A stretch of DNA of 64,000 nucleotides from the NCBI GenBank assembly GCA_963847675.1, contig CAWKAP010000008.1, positions 660,473 through 724,472 on the forward strand, in the 5' to 3' direction. Shown here piece by piece: positions 1 through 11,392 of this stretch. The number at the start of each line of letters is the position of its first letter. Position 1 is the first letter of the stretch. Below the pieces are notes generated by a model. It was given only the letters and a program-made list of their open reading frames with translations. It was not told the DNA's origin and searched no databases. A program made the position numbers and the translations under genes. This DNA comes from JADJWR01 sp963847675 (GTDB lineage Bacteria; Pseudomonadota; Gammaproteobacteria; Burkholderiales; Burkholderiaceae_F).

Positions 1-2487
<2,487 letters not shown>

Positions 2488-2523
2488 GCGCGCGCTCCCG
2501 CGCCGCGCCCGCGGCTGGCCGCG

Positions 2524-2997
2524 ATGACCACGCCCCGCTTCGCCCCGCTGCGCACCCTGCTGCAGACGCAGACACTCGCTGCGCTTGGCACCCTGCACCG
2601 GGGCGAGCCGTACGTGTCGATGGTCCCTTTCGCCCTCGACGAGGGCGTGCCGGAGTTCCTGATCCACGTGAGCAGCCTGGCGCCGCACACCCGCGACATG
2701 CTGGAGCACCCGCGCGTAAGCCTGCTCGTCGTTGCCCCGGACGACGGCGGCCTGCCGCAGTCGCGTGCGCGGGTGACGATCCAGGGTGACGCCGCGCCGC
2801 TGGACGCGGGCACGCCGCGCCATGCCGGGGCCCGCGCGCTCTACCTGCAGCGATTTCCGCAGGCAGCCGAGATCTTCACCCTGCCCGATTTTTCGCTGTT
2901 TGCGATCCGACCGGTGTCGGTTCGCTTCATCGGCGGTTTCGCGCAGGCGGTCAGCCTGGCCCCCGACCTCTTTGCACGCGCGCTGCGCGAGGGATAG
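2524..2997 (+). CDS. Pyridoxamine 5'-phosphate oxidase-family (flavin split-barrel) protein
   Basis: A 157-residue protein of the FMN-binding split-barrel type. Visible family features are the N-terminal helix followed by ALGTLHRGEPYVSMVPFA, a strand ending in HVSSLAPHTRDML, and the RVTIQGDA strand typical of HugZ/PNPOx-like proteins. Substrate and activity cannot be read from the sequence; such proteins bind FMN, F420 or haem. It begins 36 bp after gyrB in the same direction and could be cotranscribed, but no functional link is implied. Confidence 0.8.
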   Translation: MTTPRFAPLRTLLQTQTLAALGTLHRGEPYVSMVPFALDEGVPEFLIHVSSLAPHTRDMLEHPRVSLLVVAPDDGGLPQSRARVTIQGDAAPLDAGTPRHAGARALYLQRFPQAAEIFTLPDFSLFAIRPVSVRFIGGFAQAVSLAPDLFARALREG

Positions 2998-3147
2998 CGG
3001 CGCCGGGGATCGGGCATCATTGAGCCGATTCGACGGTCGGCGCGCTGCGCCAGCGTCGACCCGATCGTCGTCGATGACCCTCACCGGCCCCTCGTTCGTG
3101 CTGTCCTTGCGTTGCGTTATCGCGAAGTGCCGCGGGCCGGGCACGGC

Positions 3148-3597
3148 ATGAGCCGGGGCCGCCGCAGCGACCTGCTCGGCGCGCTGCTCGCGCTGGTCGT
3201 CGCGTTCATCCTTACCACCGCCGCGGTCAGCGTCCTGTTCAGCCGCGGGCAGGTGGTCGGCGACTTCATGGCGCCGGCGCTGCTCGACGGCGACGCGATC
3301 GTCGTCGACCGCGCCAGCGGCCACTTCATCGATTACCGCGCCGGGGAGATCGTGTCGCTGCAGATCCCCGGCGAGCCGCGCGGACGACTGCTCAAGCGCG
3401 TGCGCGGCGGCCCCGGCGATCCGGTGCTGGCCGGCGGCATGCTGCTGCGCACGCTCGGTCCGGACGAGTTCGTCGTCGACGACGAACTCGCGCACCACGG
3501 ACACGCGGTGCTCGAGCGCGACGAGATCGAGGGCCGCGTGCTGCTGCGTGCGTGGCCGCTGACGCGCCTCAAGTGGCGGCCGGGGCTCGAGCAGTGA
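3148..3597 (+). CDS. S26 signal-peptidase-like membrane protein lacking the catalytic serine
   Basis: A 149-residue protein with one N-terminal membrane span (about residues 9-30) followed by a signal peptidase I-like fold. The general-base lysine motif is present (LLKRVRGGPGD, Lys83). The box that normally reads G-x-S-M-x-P-T-L is instead VVGDFMAPALLDGD, so the nucleophile position is Phe40 (codon TTC). It is therefore probably not a peptidase unless the codon is misread; a single base change to TCC would restore serine. The ATG at 3148 starts just before the membrane span and is preferred to an upstream TTG. The stop overlaps the start of the next gene, suggesting translational coupling. 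Confidence 0.7.
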   Translation: MSRGRRSDLLGALLALVVAFILTTAAVSVLFSRGQVVGDFMAPALLDGDAIVVDRASGHFIDYRAGEIVSLQIPGEPRGRLLKRVRGGPGDPVLAGGMLLRTLGPDEFVVDDELAHHGHAVLERDEIEGRVLLRAWPLTRLKWRPGLEQ

Positions 3598-4463
3598 CGG
3601 GCGTCCGTGCGCTTGGGGCCGCGCTTCTTGCCGCTGCTGCGGCCTCGGCCGCGCTGGCCGGCGGTCTGCGCTCCGACTTCGGCGAGCAGGCGCTGGCGCA
3701 GGAAATGGCGCGCCGGCCGGTCGTGCTGCTCGGCGAGACGCACGACAACGCCGCACAGCATGCGACGCGCGCGGCGGCACTGCGCCGGCTGCTGGCCGGT
3801 GGCGCGCGGCCGGCGATCGCTTTCGAGCAGTTCGATCGCGAGCGCCAGGCCGACATCGACCGTGCCCGGCACGAAGCGCCGCCGGCCGGCCGCACACTGG
3901 CCGAGCATGTGATGGAAAGCGCCAGACCCGCGCGCGGGTGGGACCGGTCGCTGTATCTGCCGTTCGTCGAGCTTGCGCTCGAATACGAGGTTCCGATCGT
4001 CGCCGCCAACCTGTCGCGTGCCGACGCCATGCGCGTCGCCAGGCAGGGTTTCGGCGCCGTATTCGACGACGAGACGCGGCAGCGTTTCGCGCTCGACGCG
4101 CTGCCGCCGGCGCTGCTCGCCGCGCACGAGCGCGCGGTCGACGACGGCCACTGCAACCGCATGCCGGCCGGCTCGCTGGCGGCGCTGGCGCGGGCGCAGA
4201 TCGCCCGCGACCTGGTGCTGGCGCAGGCGATCCGCCCGCATTTCGCGCGTGGCGTGGTGCTGCTGACCGGCAACGGCCACGCGCGCAAGGACATCGGCAT
4301 CCCGTTCTTTCTCGGCGAGGCGGAGCGCGCGCAGGTGATCACGATCGGCCTGCTCGAAAACGACGGGCCCGGCGACGAATGGGCGAAGCGCTTCGACGTT
4401 GCCTTCGGCACGCCCGTGCAGGAACGCGAGGATCCCTGTGCGACGCTTCCGCCGCGCCGCTGA
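3594..4463 (+). CDS. ChaN/Tiki-superfamily haem-binding uptake-like protein, exported
   Basis: A 289-residue protein with an N-terminal hydrophobic signal segment (about residues 5-23) and a ChaN-like domain. Conserved landmarks are VVLLGETHDNAAQH near the start of the domain, IAFEQFDR, and LLTGNGHARKDIGIP near the C-terminal third. The ChaN family binds haem or belongs to the metal-dependent Tiki/TraB superfamily; activity here is inferred only. The GTG at 3594 overlaps the stop of the S26-like gene (GTGA) and gives a clean signal peptide, so it is preferred to an in-frame start 42 bp upstream. Confidence 0.8.
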   Translation: MTGVRALGAALLAAAAASAALAGGLRSDFGEQALAQEMARRPVVLLGETHDNAAQHATRAAALRRLLAGGARPAIAFEQFDRERQADIDRARHEAPPAGRTLAEHVMESARPARGWDRSLYLPFVELALEYEVPIVAANLSRADAMRVARQGFGAVFDDETRQRFALDALPPALLAAHERAVDDGHCNRMPAGSLAALARAQIARDLVLAQAIRPHFARGVVLLTGNGHARKDIGIPFFLGEAERAQVITIGLLENDGPGDEWAKRFDVAFGTPVQEREDPCATLPPRR

Positions 4464-4508
4464 GCCATCCGCACGGCCCTTGCCCCGGCGCGGCGCGGAG
4501 GGTCGGCG

Positions 4509-6204
4509 GTGAAGCGGGGACACGCGGGCAAGGCGCGAACGGCGAAGCTGCTGCGCGCGCTCGAGCGCCTGCTGCCGGTCTACGGCGGCACGGCCGGCGC
4601 AGAGAAGCTGCGCCTGCTGGCCGAACTTGCCCCGCTGCGCATCGACCGCGCGAATCAGCTCGTCACGTTGCAGCGGATCGTCTGCTTTCTGAGCGCGTTT
4701 CCCGATGACGCGGCCATTCACCGCGCGGTGCGCGGTCTGGCTGCCGGATTTGCCGCGCGACTGAGGCGGCTGACGAAGACGCAGCGCGAGCAGCTCGACG
4801 ATTCCGGCGCCGCCGGCAGCTGCACGCGCCATTTCTACGCCGCCGCCGCGGCTCGCTGGATGGCGCGGCGCTTTGCCGGATCGGTCGACATCGACTGGCG
4901 CGCCGACAGCGCGGTCGATGCGCTGGAGCCGCTGATCTCGCCGCTGCTCGATCCGATGGAAGCCGAGGTCGCCGACCTCTCCGCGTCCGGCCTGCGCGAC
5001 TGGCTGGCGCAGGCGCGCGACGGGCGGCGGCAACGATCTCGACTGGCTGCTGGCTCAGCATGGCAGCGGGCGTTCACGGCGCGAGTTCGATCGCGCCTTC
5101 GACGCTGCCGAAGTGCCGCTGGCCTGGCGGCTCGACGACCGCGCCGGCAGCACCGGCAACCTGCTGCGCAGGCCGGTCGCGGCGCGCCGGCAGGGCATGC
5201 GCCGCGCGTCGGGAGATTCGCGCGCGGCCATCGTGCAGCCGATCCCGGTCGAGCGCCTGACGCGGCGTGCAGCCGCGCGATTGCTCGACGTGTGGCGCGC
5301 CGCGCTGTGGTCGCGCACGCGGACCGTGTTCCAGATCGAGCAGCCGAACCTCGACGAGTGCTATCTGGCCGACTTCGGCGGCGGCCTGCAGTTCGCGGCG
5401 ATCGGCGTGGCGCCCGAGCGCCGCGGCGCGCTGGAGGCGACTTACGGCCACCTGCTGCTCGCCAACGGCATGCCGATCGGCTACGGCGGCTTCACCGCGC
5501 TGTTTGCGCAGGTCAACACCGGCATCAACGTGTTTCCCGAATACCGCGGCTCGGAGGCCGCCTTCGCCTTCGAGCAGTCGCTGCGCGTAATGCACGCCAT
5601 CACCGGCAACGCGCGCTTCGTGATCAATCCGTACCAGTTCGGCGCCGGCAACGACGAGGCGCTGGCCAGCGGCGCCTACGGGTTCTATTACCGGCTCGGC
5701 TTTCGCTCCGCGCAGCCTCGGGTGCGCGCGCTGGCGGAGCGCGAGTTCTCGCGTCTGCGCTCCGACCGCGGTTATCGCGTGCCGATCACCACGCTGCGCA
5801 GGCTCGCGGCATGTGACATCCACCTCGACCTCGCCGACGATGCCGGCGAGCGGTTCTTCGACGAGGCCTGGCTGCAGAACCTCGCCGCCGGCATCACGGC
5901 GGCGATTGCGCGAGACGGCGTGATGAACCGCGCCGAGGCGCTGCGGCGGCTGGCGGAGCGGCTCGCGGGCGAGCTCGCCATCCGGCTCGGCGACTGGACC
6001 GCGCTCGAACGGCAGGGCTTCGCGCAGTTCGCGCCGATCCTGGCGCAGATCGACGACCTGGCCGCATGGCCGAGGGCGGAACGCGAGGCGCTGGCGCAGC
6101 TATGCCGCGCGCGCTGGGCGCCGCAGGAGCGCGATTTCATCGAGCGCATGCGCGTCAACGACCGGCTGCGCGCGTCGCTGGCGCGGGCTGCGCAGCGCGC
6201 GTAG
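4509..6204 (+). pseudogene. Conserved protein of unknown function, split by a +1 frameshift
   Basis: The frame starting at ATG 4509 reads as an ordinary protein (a helical N-terminal half ending SGLRDWLAQARDG) and then turns to arginine-rich nonsense. The continuation appears one frame over as DGGGNDLDWLLAQHG and runs to 6204 with well-formed sequence (FPEYRGSEAAFAFEQS, GAYGFYYRLGF). Removing one G from the GGG at about 5022-5024 joins the halves into one protein of roughly 565 residues. I do not recognise a characterised family. It lies 45 bp after the ChaN gene on the same strand. It could be a real pseudogene or an indel in the assembly. Confidence 0.65.
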
Positions 6205-6209
6205 CCCGA

Positions 6210-6731
6210 TCAGGGCGCCGGGCAGGCCGCTGCGGTCGAGCCGACCTTGCCGACCAGCAGCAGGAAGCTCTCGAACGGGCCCATGTTGCCCATCGCCTCC
6301 ATCTTCGGGCCGACGAAGGCGAGGCGACCGAACATCATCGCCCGCATCGGGCCGTACTCGCCGCGGCCCATCTCGAGCCAGCGCGCGGTCTCCGCGCTCA
6401 TCACGTAGTCGGCGCTGTCGTCGAGCTTCGCCGTCTGCACGGCGCCGCCGTACACGCACTGCGCTTTCGCGCCCTTCAGTGCGATGCGCAGCTCGGCGGA
6501 CGCCTTGGTGCCGCAGTCCGAGCGATAGACGTGCATCACCTTGAAGCCGCGCCCGTTGTCGTTTTTCGCCCAGCCGGATTCGGCGAGCTGGTCGGTCAGC
6601 GTGGCCTCGCGGTTCCACGCGTCGCACGCGGCCTTGGCCCAGTCGCCCGACATCAACACGGGCTGCTGCGCGAGCGCCGGCGCGCAGGCGAGGGCGGAAC
6701 AGAGGGCAAGAACGGCGGCGGGGCGGCGCAT
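6210..6731 (-). CDS. Exported SCP2-like sterol-binding domain protein
   Basis: A 173-residue secreted protein. The ATG at 6731 follows a GAGGA ribosome binding site and starts a signal peptide (MRRPAAVLALCSALACAPALAQ). The mature part contains MSGDWAKAACDAWNREATLTDQL, a YRSDC strand and the block MGPFESFLLLVGKV, which resemble small periplasmic SCP2-type proteins of betaproteobacteria. These are thought to bind lipids; the ligand is unknown. An upstream in-frame start at 6833 would bury the signal peptide and is rejected. Confidence 0.7.
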   Translation of the reverse strand: MRRPAAVLALCSALACAPALAQQPVLMSGDWAKAACDAWNREATLTDQLAESGWAKNDNGRGFKVMHVYRSDCGTKASAELRIALKGAKAQCVYGGAVQTAKLDDSADYVMSAETARWLEMGRGEYGPMRAMMFGRLAFVGPKMEAMGNMGPFESFLLLVGKVGSTAAACPAP

Positions 6732-6840
6732 CGGGGTTCCTCGTCGACAGGATCGGGCAGCACGGATACCCGCCGGGGTTTCGGCGGGTAACTCAGCTTT
6801 GCACGAAGCGCCGCGCGCGGGGACTACCCGCAACGGCTAT

Positions 6841-7863
6841 CTACGCGTAGCGCTCCCGGGCAAGCGCGGCGCCGGCGGCGAGCGCCTCGAGCTTCTTCGC
6901 CGCCGTGTCGCGGTCCATCGGCGCCATGCCGCAGTTGGTGCAGGCATACAGCCGCTCGCGCGCCACGAACTGCAGCGCGCGGCCGATCGTGTCGGCGACC
7001 TCGCCCGGCGTCTCCACCGTGTCGCTCGCCACGTCGATCACGCCGACCAGCACGTCCTTGCCTTCGAGCAGCCGCATCAGGTCCATCGGCACGTGCGAGT
7101 TGGCGCATTCGAGCGAGACCTGCCTGATCGAACTCTTCGCCAGCGCCGGGAAGACCTGCTCGTACTGGCGCCACTCGTGGCCGAGCGTCGACTTCCAGTC
7201 GATGTTGGCCTTGATGCCGTAGCCGTAGCAGATGTGCACCGCGGTCGTGCAGCGCAGTCCTTCGGCGGCGCGTTCGAGCGCCCGCACGCCCCAGTCGGCC
7301 GCCTCCTTCATGTAGACGTTGAAGGCCGGCTCGTCGAACTGGACCACGTCGACGCCGTCGGCCTCGAGCGCGCGCGCCTCCTGGTTGAGCAGTTCGGCGA
7401 AGGCCAACGCCATCTTCACCCGGTCGCCGTAGTGGCGGTCGGCCACCGTGTCGACGATCGTCATCGGCCCCGGCAACGTGAACTTCAGCTTCTTCTTCGT
7501 GTGCGCGCGCGCCAGCCTTGCCTCGGTCGCATGCACGCGGCCCTTCAGTTTCAGCGGGCCGACCACCTGCGGCACCATCGCCTTGTAGCGGTCGGCGCGG
7601 ATGCCCATCTCGACCTTGTGCTCGAAGTCGATGCCGTCGACCGCCTCGAGGAAGCCGTGCACGAAGTGCTGCCGCGACTGCTCGCCGTCGCCGACGACGT
7701 CGAGCCCCGCATCCTCCTGCAGCTTCAGCCACAGCAGCGTCGCGTCGCGCTTGGCCTCGGCGAGCGCTGCGCCCTGCGCGCGCCACTGCGGCCAGAGCTT
7801 GTGCGTCTCGGCGAGCCAGTCGGGTTTGGGCAGGCTTCCGGCGAGGGTGGCGGGGAAGAGCAT
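6841..7863 (-). CDS. Short (core) MetE-type methionine synthase
   Basis: A 340-residue protein equivalent to the catalytic C-terminal half of cobalamin-independent methionine synthase, which transfers a methyl group to homocysteine. Zinc ligands are visible: H210-x-C212 in AVHICYGYG and C308-x2-C311 in YACTNCGMAP, with FDEPAF around residue 177. It lacks the N-terminal half that binds methyl-tetrahydrofolate polyglutamate in classical MetE. Short enzymes of this sort include the MesA-D groups; MesD normally has a DUF1852 partner (MesX), and none is adjacent. The methyl donor is therefore open. The start at 7863 lies after a TAGGAGGA ribosome binding site. Confidence 0.82.
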   Translation of the reverse strand: MLFPATLAGSLPKPDWLAETHKLWPQWRAQGAALAEAKRDATLLWLKLQEDAGLDVVGDGEQSRQHFVHGFLEAVDGIDFEHKVEMGIRADRYKAMVPQVVGPLKLKGRVHATEARLARAHTKKKLKFTLPGPMTIVDTVADRHYGDRVKMALAFAELLNQEARALEADGVDVVQFDEPAFNVYMKEAADWGVRALERAAEGLRCTTAVHICYGYGIKANIDWKSTLGHEWRQYEQVFPALAKSSIRQVSLECANSHVPMDLMRLLEGKDVLVGVIDVASDTVETPGEVADTIGRALQFVARERLYACTNCGMAPMDRDTAAKKLEALAAGAALARERYA

Positions 7864-7911
7864 CGGTGTCCTCCTAGAGCGGTTCCTCGGCGCGGGATTC
7901 CTGCCTTCGTC

Positions 7912-7975
7912 GCCCCGGCGGAGGCCGGGGCCCAATTGGCGATGCAGGAAACTGGATCCCGGCCTTCGCCGGGAT
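7912..7975. repeat. REP-like pair of palindromic hairpins
   Basis: Two perfect 8-bp stems with 4-base loops stand side by side: GCCCCGGC/GCCGGGGC at 7912-7931 and ATCCCGGC/GCCGGGAT at 7956-7975. The second belongs to the widespread GGATCCCGGCCTTCGCCGGG family of proteobacterial intergenic palindromes. The pair lies between the divergent methionine synthase and aminopeptidase genes. Such elements are mobilised by RAYT-type transposases and can stabilise or terminate transcripts; which applies here is not known. Confidence 0.75.
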
Positions 7976-8097
7976 GACGAGGCCGGGCGTGGTGGCGCGA
8001 CAGAGTGAGCGAAGTTTGGCACGCGCGCCGAACGCCGCGCGTGATGGACAATCGCGGCCGTCGCGCATCTCGCGCCATTTTCCGGATGGATCTGTCG

Positions 8098-9498
8098 ATG
8101 AGTTCTGCTGCCTTCACCACGAATTCGCGCGGCGCGGCCGCGCTCCTGCTGCTGCGCGAAGGCGACTTTGCCCATTGGCTGCGCGCGGCGCCGGCCCCGC
8201 AACGGCGCTGGCTGCAGGCCTCCGGCTGCAAGGGACGGCCGGGCGAACTGGCGCTGCTGCCCGGCGACGAACCGCCGATGGCGCTGTTCGTGTTCGCCGA
8301 CGACGGTTCGAGCACCGACTTCTGGCGGCTGGCCAGCCTGCCGCTGCGCCTTCCCGAGGGCGCCTGGCGGGCCGACGGCCTGGGCGCGGACGCGGCGAAC
8401 CGGCTGGCGCTGGCGTGGGGCATCGGCGCCTACCAGTTCACCCGCTACCGCAAGGCCGAGCGCGCGCCGGCGGCGCTCGCCTGGCCGCGCGACGCCGACC
8501 GCGCGGCAGTGCAACGCGCGGTCGACGCGTCGGCGCTGGCGCGCGACCTGATCAACACCCCGGCACAGGACCTCGGCCCGACGGCCCTCGCGCGGGCCGC
8601 GCTGCAGATGGCGCGCAGGCACGGGATGCGCGCGCGGGTCGTCGTCGGCGACGCGCTGCTCAAGGGCGGCTACGGGCTGATCCACGCCGTCGGCCGCGCC
8701 GCCGCCGACGCGCCGCGGCTGATCGATCTCACGTGGGGCGAGGCGCGCCATCCGAAGGTGACCCTGATCGGCAAGGGCGTGTGCTTCGACTCCGGCGGGC
8801 TGGACATCAAGACCGCCGACGGCATGAGGCTGATGAAGAAGGACATGGGTGGCGCCGCGCACGCCCTCGCCCTGGCGCAGATGATCGTGCAGGCCAGATT
8901 GCCGGTGCGGCTGCGCGTGCTGGTGCCGGCAGTGGAGAACGCCATCGCCGGCAACGCCTTCCGGCCGCTCGACGTGATCACGTCGAAGAAGGGCCTGACG
9001 GTCGAGATCGGCAACACCGATGCGGAGGGGCGGCTGATCCTCGCCGACGCGCTCGACGAGGCCTGCCGCGACAAACCGGCGCTGCTCGTCGACATGGCCA
9101 CGTTGACCGGCGCCGCGCGCGTGGCGCTCGGCCCCGAGTTGCCGGCGCTGTTCGTCAACGACGACCGGCTGGCCGCCGAACTGCTCGCGGCGAGCGAGCG
9201 CGAGGCCGACCCGATGTGGCGCATGCCGTTGTGGCAGCCGTACCGGCCGCGCCTGAAGAGCAGTGTGGCGGACCTGAACAACGTCGCCGAGGGGCCGATG
9301 GCCGGCGCCGTCCATGCGGCGCTGTTCCTGCAGGAGTTCGTCGCCGCCGGCGTGCCGTGGATCCACCTCGACCTCTTCGGCTGGAACCCGTGGGCGGCGC
9401 CGGGCCGGCCGGCCGGCGCGCAGGCACAGTGCCTGCGCGCGCTGTACGCGCTCATCGCCGCGCGGTTTTCGGCGCCGGCGAAGCGGTCGCGGCGATAG
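8098..9498 (+). CDS. Leucyl aminopeptidase family protein (M17)
   Basis: Dinuclear-metal cytosolic aminopeptidase of family M17, 466 residues. The signature NTDAEGRL is present, as is the metal and substrate block GKGVCFDSGGLDIK and the later MATLTGAARVALG. The N-terminal domain is short and divergent, as in the non-PepA members of the family. The ATG at 8098 is chosen because GGATGGA lies 7 bases upstream; ATG 8086 is an alternative. It ends about 150 bp before folE, with no clear functional link. Confidence 0.9.
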   Translation: MSSAAFTTNSRGAAALLLLREGDFAHWLRAAPAPQRRWLQASGCKGRPGELALLPGDEPPMALFVFADDGSSTDFWRLASLPLRLPEGAWRADGLGADAANRLALAWGIGAYQFTRYRKAERAPAALAWPRDADRAAVQRAVDASALARDLINTPAQDLGPTALARAALQMARRHGMRARVVVGDALLKGGYGLIHAVGRAAADAPRLIDLTWGEARHPKVTLIGKGVCFDSGGLDIKTADGMRLMKKDMGGAAHALALAQMIVQARLPVRLRVLVPAVENAIAGNAFRPLDVITSKKGLTVEIGNTDAEGRLILADALDEACRDKPALLVDMATLTGAARVALGPELPALFVNDDRLAAELLAASEREADPMWRMPLWQPYRPRLKSSVADLNNVAEGPMAGAVHAALFLQEFVAAGVPWIHLDLFGWNPWAAPGRPAGAQAQCLRALYALIAARFSAPAKRSRR

Positions 9499-9650
9499 GT
9501 GGCCGAGGAGGCGACAGCGCCGGCGACGGCAGCGTGCCAGGCGCCCCTACGTGGAAGTCGGAACTCCAGCGGCCGGGCGGTGGAGGCGTCACATGAGTCG
9601 CCGCGTTTGCGTCTACCATCGGTGCAGACCTCATCCACGGCCACGTTGCG

Positions 9651-10376
9651 ATGAACACTCCGAAGCCCGAACCCATGCCGGCGCTCGACCCCGACCCGGG
9701 CGTGCCGGTTTCCGTGAAGATCCGCGAGCGCCTGCAGAAGGCGCGCACGCGCTTCCACGCCAACGACAATATCGCCCGCTTCATCGAACCGGGCGAGCTC
9801 GACCGGCTCAAGGCGGAGGTCGAGGGCAAGCTGCTCGACGTGCTGAACAGCCTCGTCATCGACACCGACAACGACCACAACACGCGCGACACCGCCGGCC
9901 GGGTGGCCAAGATGTACCTGACCGAGGTGTTCCGCGGCCGCTACTCGGCGGCGCCGCCGGTGACCGAGTTTCCGAACGTCGAGGGGCTGAACGAGCTGAT
10001 GATCGTCGGCCCGATCACCGTGCGCAGCGCCTGCTCGCACCATCTCTGCCCGATCATCGGCCGCGTCTGGATCGGCGTGATGCCGAACGAGCATTCGAAT
10101 CTGATCGGGCTGTCCAAGTACGCGCGACTGTGCGACTGGGTGATGAGCCGGCCGCAGATCCAGGAGGAAGCCGTCACGCGGCTGGCCGACCTGCTGAACG
10201 AACGGATGCAGCCCGACGGCCTGGCCATCGTGATGGAGGCCGACCACTTCTGCATGCAGTGGCGCGGCGTCAAGGACAGCGACTCGAAGATGATCAACAG
10301 CGTGATGCGCGGCGTGTTCCTGAAGGACGCCAACTTGCGCCGCGAATTCCTGTCGCTGGTCAACAAGAAGGGTTAG
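9651..10376 (+). CDS. folE: GTP cyclohydrolase I
   Basis: Converts GTP to dihydroneopterin triphosphate, the first step of folate and pterin synthesis. The 241-residue protein shows the zinc and catalytic motif SACSHHLCPIIG, HSNLIGLSKYARL, and the C-terminal zinc-site segment MEADHFCMQWRGVKD. The first 40 residues are a typical divergent extension. A BLUF photoreceptor follows after 16 bp, so the two are probably cotranscribed. Confidence 0.95.
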   Translation: MNTPKPEPMPALDPDPGVPVSVKIRERLQKARTRFHANDNIARFIEPGELDRLKAEVEGKLLDVLNSLVIDTDNDHNTRDTAGRVAKMYLTEVFRGRYSAAPPVTEFPNVEGLNELMIVGPITVRSACSHHLCPIIGRVWIGVMPNEHSNLIGLSKYARLCDWVMSRPQIQEEAVTRLADLLNERMQPDGLAIVMEADHFCMQWRGVKDSDSKMINSVMRGVFLKDANLRREFLSLVNKKG

Positions 10377-10392
10377 GAACCCGGGAGCCAAG

Positions 10393-10821
10393 ATGCTTGT
10401 CCGCCTGCTTTACGCCAGCCGCGCCGCCGAGCCGGTCACTTCCGAACTGGTCGATTCGATCCTGCGCTCGTCGCACGCGCACAACCCGGCGCTGGGCATC
10501 ACCGGCGTGCTTTGCTACGGCGGCGACGTGTACATGCAGGTGCTCGAGGGCGGCCGCGCGGCCGTCAACAACCTGTACAACACGATCGTGCGCGACTCGC
10601 GCCATCGCGAGGTGATGCTGCTGCAGTACGAAGAGGTCGCGCAGCGGCGCTTCTCCGGCTGGACGATGGGGCACGTCAACCTGAAGAAGATCAACCCGTC
10701 GCTGCTGCTCAAGCACTCGGAGCTGCCCGAACTCGATCCGTTTGCGGTCACCGGCGCCGCATCGATGGCGCTGCTCGAGGAACTGATGGCCACGGCCTCG
10801 GTCCTCGGCCGCACGGGCTGA
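10393..10821 (+). CDS. Short BLUF-domain blue-light sensor
   Basis: A 142-residue single-domain FAD photoreceptor. All residues known to matter in BLUF photochemistry are present at the spacing found in AppA: Tyr7, Asn31, Gln49, Trp90 and Met92 correspond to AppA Tyr21, Asn45, Gln63, Trp104 and Met106, each offset by 14. Motifs read ITGVL, YMQVLEGG and GWTMGH. After the domain there is only a helical tail of about 45 residues and no output domain, so it would act through a protein partner. It starts 16 bp after folE behind a GGGAG ribosome binding site. Confidence 0.92.
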   Translation: MLVRLLYASRAAEPVTSELVDSILRSSHAHNPALGITGVLCYGGDVYMQVLEGGRAAVNNLYNTIVRDSRHREVMLLQYEEVAQRRFSGWTMGHVNLKKINPSLLLKHSELPELDPFAVTGAASMALLEELMATASVLGRTG

Positions 10822-10831
10822 GCCCGACGGG

Positions 10832-11392
10832 TCAGGCGCCGGATCCTGGTTTCAGGGGTTTGGCGAACACGCGGTTCTCGTACCGCTCGCCTTCGAAGAC
10901 ATAAGGCGTCGCGCCGAGATCCGCATAGCCCCGGCGCGCGTAGAAGTCGAGCGCGCGGCGGTTCTCGGCCCATGCCGTCAGCCACAGCGTGATGGCGCCG
11001 GCCGCCGCGGCAACGGCCTCCGTCTCGCCCAGCAGCGCCTTGCCGACCCCGGTGCCGGTGAAGCGCGCATGCACGTAAAGACGGTTCAGTTCGGACGCCG
11101 GGCGTGCCGCCACGCGTTCGTGCGACGACCCGAGGGCGAGCTGCGCCAGGCCGATCATGTGCCCGGCGCGCTCCGCGACGATGAAGCGGGTGTGCGGCGC
11201 GGCGAGCAGCGCCGAAACCGGCGGCGCCGAAAGTTGCGAGAGGACCTCGCGCGCCAACGAGGGCCGGATGCCGTCCGTGGCGTAGGTTTCGAGAAAGACC
11301 TGCGTGGCCAGAACGCTGATGCACAGCGCGTCGGCGGCGGTGGCCGGCCGCAGGAAGAACTCACCGTGCCTGGCCGCGGACGCGTCGCTCAC
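10832..11392 (-). CDS. GNAT-family N-acetyltransferase
   Basis: A 186-residue acetyl-CoA-dependent acetyltransferase. The acetyl-CoA binding segment is FTGTGVGKALLGETEAVA (about residues 110-127), followed by NRRALDFYARRGY, typical of motif B. The substrate is unknown; it may be a small amine, a peptide or a protein N-terminus. The start is GTG at 11392, overlapping the stop of the upstream dehydratase gene by four bases (GTGA), which indicates translational coupling with it. Confidence 0.85.
   Translation of the reverse strand: MSDASAARHGEFFLRPATAADALCISVLATQVFLETYATDGIRPSLAREVLSQLSAPPVSALLAAPHTRFIVAERAGHMIGLAQLALGSSHERVAARPASELNRLYVHARFTGTGVGKALLGETEAVAAAAGAITLWLTAWAENRRALDFYARRGYADLGATPYVFEGERYENRVFAKPLKPGSGA

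Noticed and set aside
3333..5033. Minus-strand open frame of 566 codons
   Set aside because: Antisense to the S26-like and ChaN genes; no recognisable motif.
6841..9366. Long minus-strand open frame of 841 codons
   Set aside because: Only the part from 7863 down is a real gene; the rest is antisense to the aminopeptidase and lies across the palindromic repeat.
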